A stretch of 5,514 nucleotides of DNA, taken from an uncultured Planctomycetaceae bacterium. Lineage in GTDB: Bacteria; Planctomycetota; Planctomycetia; Pirellulales; JACPPG01. Both the position numbers and the translations under genes were made by a program. Each line of letters starts with the position of its first letter. Within the stretch, counting starts at the first letter, position 1. This document shows, piece by piece, positions 1 to 5,514 of this stretch. The stretch spans positions 1 through 5,514 of the forward strand of contig CAMFLN010000288.1 of NCBI GenBank assembly GCA_945957305.1, written 5' to 3'. Under the pieces are notes generated by a model. It was not told where the DNA came from. It did no database searches and saw only the letters and a program-made list of their open reading frames with translations.

Positions 1-342
1 CCTATGAGGAGCTACTTGGCCTACTGCCCTACCCGCTACTGGCGAGTCGTACAGCGCGGGTCAGATCGTGCGATTCCGCGCGTGATCACTCTAACGGCCG
101 GGCCGCCTGGCGAACAGGCGAGCCAGAATGGCTCACCGTCCACGGCCCCAGAGGGTCGTCCTGCGCCAAGTCCAACGGTCACACCAACTTTCCGAGATAG
201 TTTGCGCGCAATTCATCTCGCTATTTGCCGAGCCGTCAGTAGAATCAGGACGGGCAAGGCTGGCGTCCGCCGCAGGCACTCGGCCGCTCTCCTGCTCGAC
301 ATTTCTTGCATCGCTGGCCGCCTATTTCGACGGAGGGGTCGC
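1..342. other. Leader region with no recognisable gene
   Basis: No convincing gene is seen on either strand. The frame of the downstream cytochrome happens to stay open back to position 4, but the 113 codons before position 343 encode an Arg/Pro/Ser-rich stretch with no domain character. They would also place a clear signal peptide in the middle of a protein, so I treat them as untranslated. Two small back-to-back hairpins occur at 104-120 (CGCCTG/CAGGCG, 5-nt loop) and 120-134 (GAGCC/GGCTC, 5-nt loop), with no T-run after them. A promoter for the cytochrome should lie here, but I could not pick out a credible -35/-10 pair. Confidence 0.6.
332..338 (+). promoter_or_regulatory. Shine-Dalgarno site deciding the cytochrome start
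   Basis: GGAGGGG lies 4 nt before the ATG at 343. It is the only strong ribosome-binding site near the N-terminus, and it sits directly before a codon that begins a textbook signal peptide. It therefore fixes the start at 343 rather than at the upstream in-frame ATG at position 4. Confidence 0.75.
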
Positions 343-1767
343 ATGTCGCGCTCTACGCGTACGCTAAGGAAGTCGCTATTTATTCCGCTCACGGCCCGAG
401 CCCTTGTTTTATTCGCCTGGGGCGCACTTCTCGGATTGCCGGCAGTCGCAAGAGCCGCAGACGCCAACGTCCCGGCGAGCGACGCGGAAACTCCTGCCCA
501 GCGTGGTTACCGCTTCTTGCTGAACAAGGCCTACATCCCGGTCGCGCACGATCAAGAAGTCTTCGACAATCTGTGGAAGGTGTGGGAAGAACCGCTGCGC
601 AGCAAAGCCGCCAAGGCGACCGTCGAAGAGCGCCGTCGCATGGCTTTCTCTCGCTACGGCCTGACCGAAGCGCCCGATCGTCCTGGTCCGGTCGCCATGC
701 AATATGTCGACGCGGGGCATGGCGGCTGGTCGATCAACTGCCTCTCCTGCCATGGTGGCAAAGTGCTGGGACGCGCCATGCCGGGCCTGCCGAATTCGCA
801 CTTCGCGATGCAGACCTTCAGCGACGAAGTCCGCTTGATCAAGGCGCGGCAGGGCAAACTCACCGCGATTGAATTGGCAGCGGCGCCGTTTCCGATGGGC
901 AACTCCAACGGCACCACCAACGCCGTGATGTTTGGCGTCGCCCTGGGCTTTCTCCGCGACGCCGATTTGAACGTACGCGTGCCGGACGCGGCCCCCGAAT
1001 TCGTGCATCACGATATGGACGCTCCGCCGTGGTGGAACGTCAAGAAGAAGACGCATCTCTACATCGACGGGTTTGCTCCCAAAAGCCACCGTTCCTTGAT
1101 GCAATTCCTGCTGGTGCCGCAAAACGACGCGGCCAAATTCCGCGAGTGGGAAAAGGATTTTAAAGATCTATACGCCTGGATCGAATCGCTGGAACCGCCG
1201 AAATACCCGTTCGCGATCGATGCCGCACTCGCCGATAAAGGACGCGCGATCTTCGAGAATTCTTGCAGCAGTTGCCACGGCACCTATGGCGAGAAGTGGA
1301 CCTATCCGAACAAGCTGGTGCCGATCGAGGAAGTCGGCACGGACCGCGTCCGGCTCGATTCGCTGACTCCCGCCCAGCGGCAAGGGTATGAGCAGAGCTG
1401 GTTCGGCCAGCTGGACGAGAAGAAGGTCGTCGCTGACCCAGGAGGCTATATCGCTCCGCCGCTCGACGGTATCTGGGCGTCAGCACCTTACCTGCACAAC
1501 GGCTCGGTTCCGACGCTGTGGCATCTCTTCCATTCGAGCGAACGCCCCACTGTGTGGCAGCGCAGCGAAGATGGCTACGATGCGGACAAAGTCGGTTTGG
1601 AAGTTACGACCATGAGCGAATTGCCTCCGACCGCGGTCGAGAGCCGGGAAAAGCGCCGCTACTTCGACACGCGTCTCTTCGGCAAAAGCGCCCAGGGGCA
1701 TACGTTCCCCGACGCCCTGGATGAAGCCGAAAAGCAGGCCGTGATCGAATACTTGAAGACGCTGTAG
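343..1767 (+). CDS. Exported diheme c-type cytochrome (RoxA/MauG-like family)
   Basis: A 474-aa protein probably secreted to the periplasm as a diheme redox protein. Residues 1-38 form a Sec signal peptide: a basic N-terminus (RTLRK), a hydrophobic core, and AVARA with likely cleavage after A38. Two covalent heme c motifs are visible, CLSCH at 133-137 and CSSCH at 308-312. Other conserved-looking blocks are NSNGTTNAVMFG from 187, HHDMDAPPWW at 222-231, and APPLDGIWASAPYLHNGSVPTL, whose APYLHNGSVPTL part is 381-392. That last block is typical of the C-terminal domain of MauG/CcpA- and RoxA-like diheme enzymes. RoxA rubber oxygenase is about 200 residues longer, so rubber cleavage should not be assumed. 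A peroxidase, oxygenase or electron-transfer role is equally possible. The gene stands alone in the window and converges on glpF. The family call is from memory of motifs; the exact substrate is unknown. Confidence 0.85.
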   Translation: MSRSTRTLRKSLFIPLTARALVLFAWGALLGLPAVARAADANVPASDAETPAQRGYRFLLNKAYIPVAHDQEVFDNLWKVWEEPLRSKAAKATVEERRRMAFSRYGLTEAPDRPGPVAMQYVDAGHGGWSINCLSCHGGKVLGRAMPGLPNSHFAMQTFSDEVRLIKARQGKLTAIELAAAPFPMGNSNGTTNAVMFGVALGFLRDADLNVRVPDAAPEFVHHDMDAPPWWNVKKKTHLYIDGFAPKSHRSLMQFLLVPQNDAAKFREWEKDFKDLYAWIESLEPPKYPFAIDAALADKGRAIFENSCSSCHGTYGEKWTYPNKLVPIEEVGTDRVRLDSLTPAQRQGYEQSWFGQLDEKKVVADPGGYIAPPLDGIWASAPYLHNGSVPTLWHLFHSSERPTVWQRSEDGYDADKVGLEVTTMSELPPTAVESREKRRYFDTRLFGKSAQGHTFPDALDEAEKQAVIEYLKTL

Positions 1768-1860
1768 TTGTTTCCCTGCTGCGCTGCCAACACAACGACA
1801 AGCAACGCGGGGCGACACGGACAGCACGCGGGTGGCGCGGACATGACCGGGAATTCAGCA
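1768..1860. other. Spacer after the cytochrome gene
   Basis: This stretch follows the TAG stop of the cytochrome. I see no gene and no hairpin followed by a T-run, so no standard intrinsic terminator is visible directly after the stop codon. Confidence 0.5.
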
Positions 1861-1862
1861 CC

Positions 1863-2061
1863 TCAGGCCGTAGGCCTGAAACAGGTCAGGCTGGGGCAAC
1901 GCCCCAGTTGACGATCACCCGCAAACGCGACGTTAAGCCCTGTAAGGGCGATATAACGTACGCTTGTACTTGTGCCGCCCTTACAGGGCTTGGTCGCGGT
2001 GATTTCATCTCCTTTACCAGGGCGTCGCCCTGGGCTGACATGTCGCACGCTTGCAGCGTGC
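1863..2061. repeat. Palindrome cluster with a 16-bp perfect inverted repeat
   Basis: About 200 bp of non-coding DNA carries a row of short, mostly 3-nt-loop hairpins: TCAGGCC/GGCCTGA (1863-1879), CTGGGGC/GCCCCAG (1891-1907), CCAGGGC/GCCCTGG (2017-2033) and GCACGC/GCGTGC with a 5-nt loop (2045-2061). In the centre, AAGCCCTGTAAGGGCG (1935-1950) is perfectly complementary to 1976-1991 across a 25-nt spacer. Each of these arms is also a small hairpin by itself (GCCCT-3 nt-AGGGC), so a long and a local fold compete. The pattern resembles dispersed intergenic repeats I recall from planctomycete and verrucomicrobial genomes; that identification is from memory. No transposase or target-site duplication is seen. 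The cluster lies between the convergent cytochrome and glpF genes, so it could dampen read-through from both. Confidence 0.7.
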
Positions 2062-2092
2062 TCATTCGCCGCCAGTTTCCGCTCTGAATTAC

Positions 2093-2130
2093 CGGACACC
2101 CTCAACTCGTTGTCCGTGCGCCGCAGGCGC
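2093..2130. repeat. Two further small inverted repeats
   Basis: CGGACA (2093-2098) pairs with TGTCCG (2111-2116) over a 12-nt loop. Directly after, GCGCC-GCA-GGCGC (2118-2130) makes a hairpin with a 3-nt loop in the same style as the cluster to its left. They may be the decayed edge of that repeat or a separate element. With stems of only 5-6 bp, chance occurrence cannot be excluded. Confidence 0.35.
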
Positions 2131-2174
2131 TACCGCGTTTACTCGAGTCTAGCAAGCGTTCACTCAACCGTGGG

Positions 2175-2198
2175 CATGGCCACGCGGGCGTGGCCATG
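2175..2198. terminator. Strong perfect hairpin 3' of glpF, possible terminator or repeat
   Basis: CATGGCCACG (2175-2184) and CGTGGCCATG (2189-2198) are perfectly complementary around a 4-nt CGGG loop; one further G-C pair could form inside it. The hairpin lies 43 nt beyond the glpF stop codon and faces the convergent cytochrome gene, which suits a transcript-end structure working in both directions. No T-run follows on either strand, so it is not a classical intrinsic terminator. It may instead be a REP-like repeat or an mRNA-protecting stem. The structure is certain; the role is a guess. Confidence 0.45.
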
Positions 2199-2241
2199 GC
2201 ACCCTGCGCCAGGCAGCTCCCCAGATTACACGGTCGCAGCG

Positions 2242-3003
2242 CTACGACTCCTGCGGATGGTGGCGGCCGATCACCATCTGATAGATCCCGCCGCCGAGCA
2301 CTCCACCGACGAGCGGCCCGACGATCGGAATCCACCAAAAGCCGTCTCCCCAGCGAAAGACGTCACTCCCCCACCCGGCAACGGCGGTAAACAGACGCGG
2401 TCCGAAATCACGCGCGGGATTGATCGCGTAGCCCGCGTTCAGGCCAAAGGTCATCCCGATCAGCACGACCAGTAGGCCCACAGCGATCGCGCCCTGCACG
2501 GCCGTGGGGTTGGCATTGCGCCGATCCCCGATCGCAAACACCACTGCCACCAGCAGCGCCGTGCCGACGATCTGGTCGACCAGACCGCCCAGCGGCGAAA
2601 GATAGCTTTGAGGATAGGTGGCCCAGATACCTGCGGTCGACTGGTCGCGCCGGTCGCCGACCGATTTTTGCAGCGCTTCGTGGTAAACGCCGTACACCAG
2701 TGCGGCCGCGACAAACGCCCCCGCCACCTGCGCGACGCAGTAGGGCAAAACTTTACGCCAGGGAAACCCTTGCCAAGCTGCCACGGCCAACGTCACCGCC
2801 GGATTCAAATGCGCGCCCGACACACCGCCGGCGACCAGGATGCCCATCGTCACGGCCAAGCCCCACCCGAGATTGATCGACAGGTATTCGCCGTGCGACT
2901 TCTCGCCGAGTGTGACTTGCGCGACGACCGCCACGCCGAAGGTGACCAAGACCAGCGTTCCGAGAAATTCCGCTGCGCATTCCCGCGCGGTGCCGCGTAG
3001 CAT
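2242..3003 (-). CDS. glpF: Glycerol uptake facilitator (aquaglyceroporin)
   Basis: A 253-aa inner-membrane channel of the MIP family that admits glycerol by facilitated diffusion. Six hydrophobic helices are evident (roughly 10-30, 43-62, 85-107, 141-159, 169-189 and 224-246), plus two re-entrant half-helices carrying the signature motifs, HLNPAVT with NPA at 67-69 and INPARDFGPR with NPA at 195-197. The Asp after the second NPAR (D199) marks glycerol facilitators rather than water-only aquaporins. By alignment with E. coli GlpF the selectivity filter is W47, G183, Y192, R198. Tyr replaces the bacterial Phe200, as in mammalian AQP3/AQP7. The start at 3003 is chosen because MLRGTARECAAEFLGT begins like the family and has a ribosome-binding site; upstream codons overlap the end of glpD. 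The gene follows glpD after 23 nt, so it is probably co-transcribed and glycerol-related. Confidence 0.93.
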   Translation of the reverse strand: MLRGTARECAAEFLGTLVLVTFGVAVVAQVTLGEKSHGEYLSINLGWGLAVTMGILVAGGVSGAHLNPAVTLAVAAWQGFPWRKVLPYCVAQVAGAFVAAALVYGVYHEALQKSVGDRRDQSTAGIWATYPQSYLSPLGGLVDQIVGTALLVAVVFAIGDRRNANPTAVQGAIAVGLLVVLIGMTFGLNAGYAINPARDFGPRLFTAVAGWGSDVFRWGDGFWWIPIVGPLVGGVLGGGIYQMVIGRHHPQES

Positions 3004-3010
3004 GTTCGGC

Positions 3011-3019
3011 TTCCCCCTT
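3011..3019 (-). promoter_or_regulatory. Ribosome-binding site of glpF
   Basis: On the minus strand AAGGGGGAA lies 7 nt before the ATG at 3003, inside the short glpD-glpF spacer. It supports this start over the in-frame upstream codons that overlap the 3' end of glpD. Confidence 0.65.
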
Positions 3020-3026
3020 AGAGAAT

Positions 3027-4739
3027 TCAGGGCAAGCCGGCGTAGACCTGCTTGCCGAATCGAACTCGCAACCGCTCGACGCACGCGGCCACTTGAACTT
3101 CGCACTGTCGCGCGTCGATAACCCCCTCTTCCGCCAGCAGAGCGGCGGCGTGTCGCAGTGTCCCCTCATACAGGCGACGATGGTACAGCAACATCAGCCG
3201 TCGCTCAACGAGATCATCCAGCGTTCGCGCCCATTCGTGCCGCGCGGCATGGCGCACGAGCGCTGCCGGCAGATCGGTTCCTGCCAGGCTAGTCCTGTCA
3301 CCGGCGAATTCTTGCAAAACCGCTTCGGCCGACGTGCCCAATAGTTGCCAGCTCGCCTGGACTTGCGCGGGTAGGAACCCTGTGCGCGTAGCGACTTGCT
3401 GTAAAGCGACCTGTTGCTGGTCCTTGTCTTGCGGATAGCCCGCGGCGCCGGGAATGGGACGCGACTCGCTATTTGCCGTGACCGCACGTCCCAGCTTGCC
3501 CAGCACCAGCGCCGCGGTTTCCTCGGCCAGCGAACGGCAGGTCGTGAGCTTGCCGCCAATGACAGAGAAGAACGGCATCTTCGCCTCTTTATTCTCGGCC
3601 AGCCAATGACGACGCGTAATCGACGCGGGCGTCGCGCCGCCGACATATGGCAATGGCCGCACCCCGCTGTAATGCAAGTCGACGTCTTGCTCGGTCAGTC
3701 GCACCTCGGGCAGCAATTCATTGGCCGTGGCCAGCAGGTAGTCGATCTCAGCTCGCGTGGCGGTCGCGTCGCCGGGATCTCCCTCGTAGACTTCGTCCGT
3801 CGTGCCGATGAGCGATGCATCTCCGAAGGGGAGGACAAACACCGGGCGACCATCGGCGGCTTCGGCGTAGAGCCCGGCGTATTCTGCCCCGTGATGTGTC
3901 AGCGCCGCGTGCAAGCGCTCGTTCCAGGTAACAATGTGACTTCCCTTGGTCCCTCCCATTAAGCGTTGCGAGTTTATGCCCAGGCGCTCTAGAGTCATGT
4001 CGACCCAGGCGCCGGTGGCGTTGATAATCGCCGCCGGAGCAAAGGAACGCAGCGTTTGACCGCCACTTTGCGCCTGAATGGTGACCGTGCGTCCGTCGAG
4101 TGTCGCACGGTGATAGTTGAGTAGCTGGAAATCAGCCCCCGCTTCTTTCGCGGCTTGCGCGGCATCGTTCAACAAAGCGACGACAAATCGCTCGGGGAAG
4201 CGAATCTGCGCGTCGTAGTAAGAACAGAGCCAACGATATTGCGGGGCGACGTGAATCGCCTCTTCCTGGTTGGCGCGATGCGTGGCATGGCGGGGCAATT
4301 CAGGATCGCGGGCATACTCGTCGTACATCCGCAGCCCAGCCTGCACGAGCCACAGCCCGCGCGATTCAGCCGGCTTGTTGGTTTTGCGCTGACGTGTCCC
4401 GCCGCTGTGTTTGAAGAGGAACCGCTGGGCCGAGCGCCACAGCCCGCCAAACCGGTTTTCGATGGGAATGAACAGTCTGAGCGGCTTGACGAATTGGGGC
4501 GCTAATCGCAGCAACCGTGTTCGCTCGGCCAGGGACTCGCGCACCAGGTCGAACTCGCCGTACTCAAGGTAACGTAATCCGCCATGGATCAATCGCGATG
4601 CGTAGGCCGTGGCGCCATAAGCGAGATCCGCGGTATCCACCAGGCAGACCGAAACGCCATTGAGCGCCAATTCCCGCGCAATCGCGGCGCCATTGATGCC
4701 GGCGCCAAGAATCAATACCGGTGGGTCAGGGGAAGACAT
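3027..4739 (-). CDS. glpD: FAD-dependent glycerol-3-phosphate dehydrogenase
   Basis: A 570-aa membrane-associated flavoenzyme that oxidises sn-glycerol-3-phosphate to dihydroxyacetone phosphate and reduces quinone (EC 1.1.5.3). The N-terminal FAD-binding Rossmann motif is LILGAGINGAA (GxGxxG at 12-17), followed by the family block SRLIHGGLRYLEYGEFDLV from 48. Residues matching the E. coli GlpD substrate pocket are present: R56/Y57, H268 in KGSHIV, R361 in SGVRPL and K397 in GGKLTTCR. The C-terminal helical DAO_C-type domain includes EWARTLDDLVERR at 502-514. Length is close to B. subtilis GlpD and longer than E. coli GlpD (about 500 aa), partly through a basic insert near 111-128. The family signature GGKLTTYR reads GGKLTTCR here (C401 for Tyr). 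The start is fixed by the Rossmann fold beginning at residue 8, although no good Shine-Dalgarno is seen (AGGG only 1-2 nt before ATG). First gene of the glpD-glpF pair; no glpK or glpR is in the window. Confidence 0.95.
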   Translation of the reverse strand: MSSPDPPVLILGAGINGAAIARELALNGVSVCLVDTADLAYGATAYASRLIHGGLRYLEYGEFDLVRESLAERTRLLRLAPQFVKPLRLFIPIENRFGGLWRSAQRFLFKHSGGTRQRKTNKPAESRGLWLVQAGLRMYDEYARDPELPRHATHRANQEEAIHVAPQYRWLCSYYDAQIRFPERFVVALLNDAAQAAKEAGADFQLLNYHRATLDGRTVTIQAQSGGQTLRSFAPAAIINATGAWVDMTLERLGINSQRLMGGTKGSHIVTWNERLHAALTHHGAEYAGLYAEAADGRPVFVLPFGDASLIGTTDEVYEGDPGDATATRAEIDYLLATANELLPEVRLTEQDVDLHYSGVRPLPYVGGATPASITRRHWLAENKEAKMPFFSVIGGKLTTCRSLAEETAALVLGKLGRAVTANSESRPIPGAAGYPQDKDQQQVALQQVATRTGFLPAQVQASWQLLGTSAEAVLQEFAGDRTSLAGTDLPAALVRHAARHEWARTLDDLVERRLMLLYHRRLYEGTLRHAAALLAEEGVIDARQCEVQVAACVERLRVRFGKQVYAGLP

Positions 4740-4810
4740 GCCCTAACAATTTACCGGTCCTAGCGGAGAGGGAAAGGCGAATTCCGCTGAATGACGAAGG
4801 TCGAATCGGG

Positions 4811-4985
4811 CGGATGACGAAAGAAAGTCGAATAACCGAGTGGCGAAAGGCAAATCTGCGAACTTACGAATGTCGAAGTGGACGAATGTCTAAAGAACTT
4901 TGAATGACCGAATGCCAAGAATGGTAGCGTCGTCATTCGACCATTCGACGTTCTTTCGTCATTCGGCCTTCGAAATTCGACATTC
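4811..4985. repeat. Three degenerate copies of a 34-nt unit forming a large imperfect hairpin
   Basis: The glpD upstream region is filled with GAATGACGAA / GAATGTCGAA-like words. Three ungapped copies can be aligned: A on plus at 4811-4844, B on plus at 4883-4916, and C on minus at 4932-4965. A and C agree at 27 of 34 positions, B and C also at 27 of 34. B and C face each other across a 15-nt loop (4917-4931), and outside them GAATGTCGAA (4868-4877) pairs perfectly with 4976-4985. The result is an imperfect hairpin from 4868 to 4985, ending 2 nt before the TPR gene's stop codon. Such arrays are, from memory, common between genes in planctomycetes and some other phyla. No coding capacity, transposase or CRISPR-like spacer regularity is present. 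Part of any glpD promoter must lie in or beside it. Confidence 0.75.
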
Positions 4986-4987
4986 CC

Positions 4988-5481
4988 CTACAGGTTGTTC
5001 CGCAACGTCCGTTCGAGATGCTGCACGCTGGCCCGCACCCCTTCCAGGCCTGGGTTCAAGCGCAGGGCGCGGCGGAAGCATTCCAAGGCCGAGGCGGCGT
5101 TTCCCAGTTGCAGGTAGCACTGCCCCATGCCGGCGGCGGCTGCGAAATGATAGGGGTTGATCTCCAAGGTTTCGCGGCAATCGCCGATCGATTCGACAAA
5201 ATGCCGCAGGCCGAAATGGGCGACTGCTCGCTGGTTCCACACTTCGGCAAACAGGCGTGCTTCCCGCAGCAGATCCGTGGCCCGCTGAGTCGCGAGTTCA
5301 AATTGTTTTTTGCTGTTGAGGCGCATGATCGAGCGGAGCCGCTGCTGCTGGCTCTCGTTGCCGGCACGGCACCAGACGTTGCGAATGGCGTCCTCGGCCA
5401 GGGTGCGCACTCCGCGGTCGGCGTCGGTCAGCGCGCGCCCCAGGGTGGCATTACACTCGTACCCACCGAGCAGGCCTAATC
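4988..5481 (-). CDS. TPR-repeat protein, 5' end missing at contig edge
   Basis: The last 163 codons of a gene that continues beyond the contig. Two consecutive 34-residue tetratricopeptide repeats are clear: AEVWNQRAVAHFGLRHFVES... (78-111 of the visible part) and HFAAAAGMGQCYLQLGNAAS... (112-145), followed by a capping helix ending in RTLRNNL. TPRs are protein-protein interaction scaffolds, and no catalytic motif is visible. Upstream of codon GTG at 5410 the frame stays open and reads sensibly (NATLGRALTDADRGVRTLAEDAIRNVW), resembling a HEAT-type helix pair. That GTG is therefore probably internal, not the start. The in-frame TAA at 5489-5491 lies in adapter sequence and is artificial. Same strand as glpD but separated by a 248-nt repeat-filled gap, so probably not the same operon. 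The cellular role is unknown. Confidence 0.8.
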
Positions 5482-5514
5482 CTGTCTCTTATACACATCT
5501 CCGAGCCCACGAGA
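5482..5514 (+). other. Illumina Nextera adapter (sequencing artefact)
   Basis: CTGTCTCTTATACACATCT (5482-5500) is the complement of the 19-bp Tn5 mosaic end used in Nextera libraries, and CCGAGCCCACGAGA (5501-5514) is the adjoining read-2 adapter, lacking only the last base of the usual form. The match is over the whole 33 nt and sits exactly at the contig end, as expected for adapter read-through that was not trimmed. It is not part of the organism's genome, and genomic sequence ends at about 5481. Confidence 0.97.

Noticed and set aside
104..134. Tandem hairpins as a terminator of an upstream gene
   Set aside because: Stems are only 5-6 bp, share a base, and no T-run follows; no upstream gene end is visible.
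4..342. N-terminal extension of the cytochrome frame back to an ATG at position 4
   Set aside because: The translation has no domain character, would bury a clear signal peptide, and the ATG at 343 has a strong GGAGGGG site.
1863..2105. An 80-codon open frame on the minus strand through the palindrome cluster
   Set aside because: Its codons are simply the hairpin repeats read through. There is no domain, and this kind of repeat often gives spurious small proteins.
1972..2475. A 167-codon open frame on the plus strand
   Set aside because: It runs from the repeat region into the antisense of glpF, has low-complexity composition, and no family resemblance.
4740..4776. Minus-strand promoter for glpD (TTTCCC, 16 nt, TAAATT)
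   Set aside because: The -35 does not resemble the consensus and the -10 is only 14 nt from the ATG, leaving almost no leader; too weak to call.
4811..4985. Possible CRISPR array because of repeated 34-nt units
   Set aside because: Only three copies, one inverted, each diverged by about 20%, with unequal gaps and no regular spacers or cas genes.
4721..5160. Small open frames across the GAATGACGAA-type repeats
   Set aside because: Peptides such as FRHSAFEIRHS arise directly from the repeat words and are well-known spurious translations.
5482..5500. A genuine Tn5/IS50 transposon end
   Set aside because: The mosaic end is followed by the Nextera read-2 adapter and lies exactly at the contig end, which fits library adapter and not a natural element.
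1..5514. tRNA or rRNA genes
   Set aside because: No cloverleaf-like or rRNA-like segments were recognised by eye in the intergenic regions.

Overview
The window looks like the end of an assembled contig from a GC-rich, Gram-negative-type bacterium. My best guess is a planctomycete (Pirellulales-like). This inference rests on three things recognised from memory, not on a database search: the type of diheme cytochrome c at the left, the TPR protein at the right, and two kinds of intergenic repeat (GAATGACGAA-type inverted repeats and clusters of short hairpins in GGC/CCC-rich sequence).

Layout from left to right. 1-342: apparently non-coding leader. 343-1767 (+): exported diheme c-type cytochrome, 474 aa. 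1768-2241: a 474-nt gap between convergent genes, packed with short palindromes, including a 16-bp perfect inverted repeat and a separate perfect hairpin. 2242-3003 (-): aquaglyceroporin GlpF, 253 aa. 3027-4739 (-): FAD-dependent glycerol-3-phosphate dehydrogenase GlpD, 570 aa. 4740-4987: intergenic DNA with three degenerate copies of a 34-nt unit, two direct and one inverted. 4988-5481 (-): 3' part of a TPR-repeat gene that runs off the contig. 5482-5514: not genomic, but Illumina Nextera (Tn5 mosaic end plus read-2) adapter left in the assembly.

glpD and glpF lie 23 nt apart in the order glpD then glpF, and probably form one transcript. GlpF lets glycerol in. After phosphorylation by a glycerol kinase not present here, GlpD oxidises glycerol-3-phosphate to dihydroxyacetone phosphate and passes electrons to the quinone pool. 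The cytochrome faces the other way and has no evident link to glycerol metabolism. I see no new multi-gene system. The points most worth a second look are the adapter, which creates a false stop and so a false start for the TPR gene, and the two structured repeat regions.
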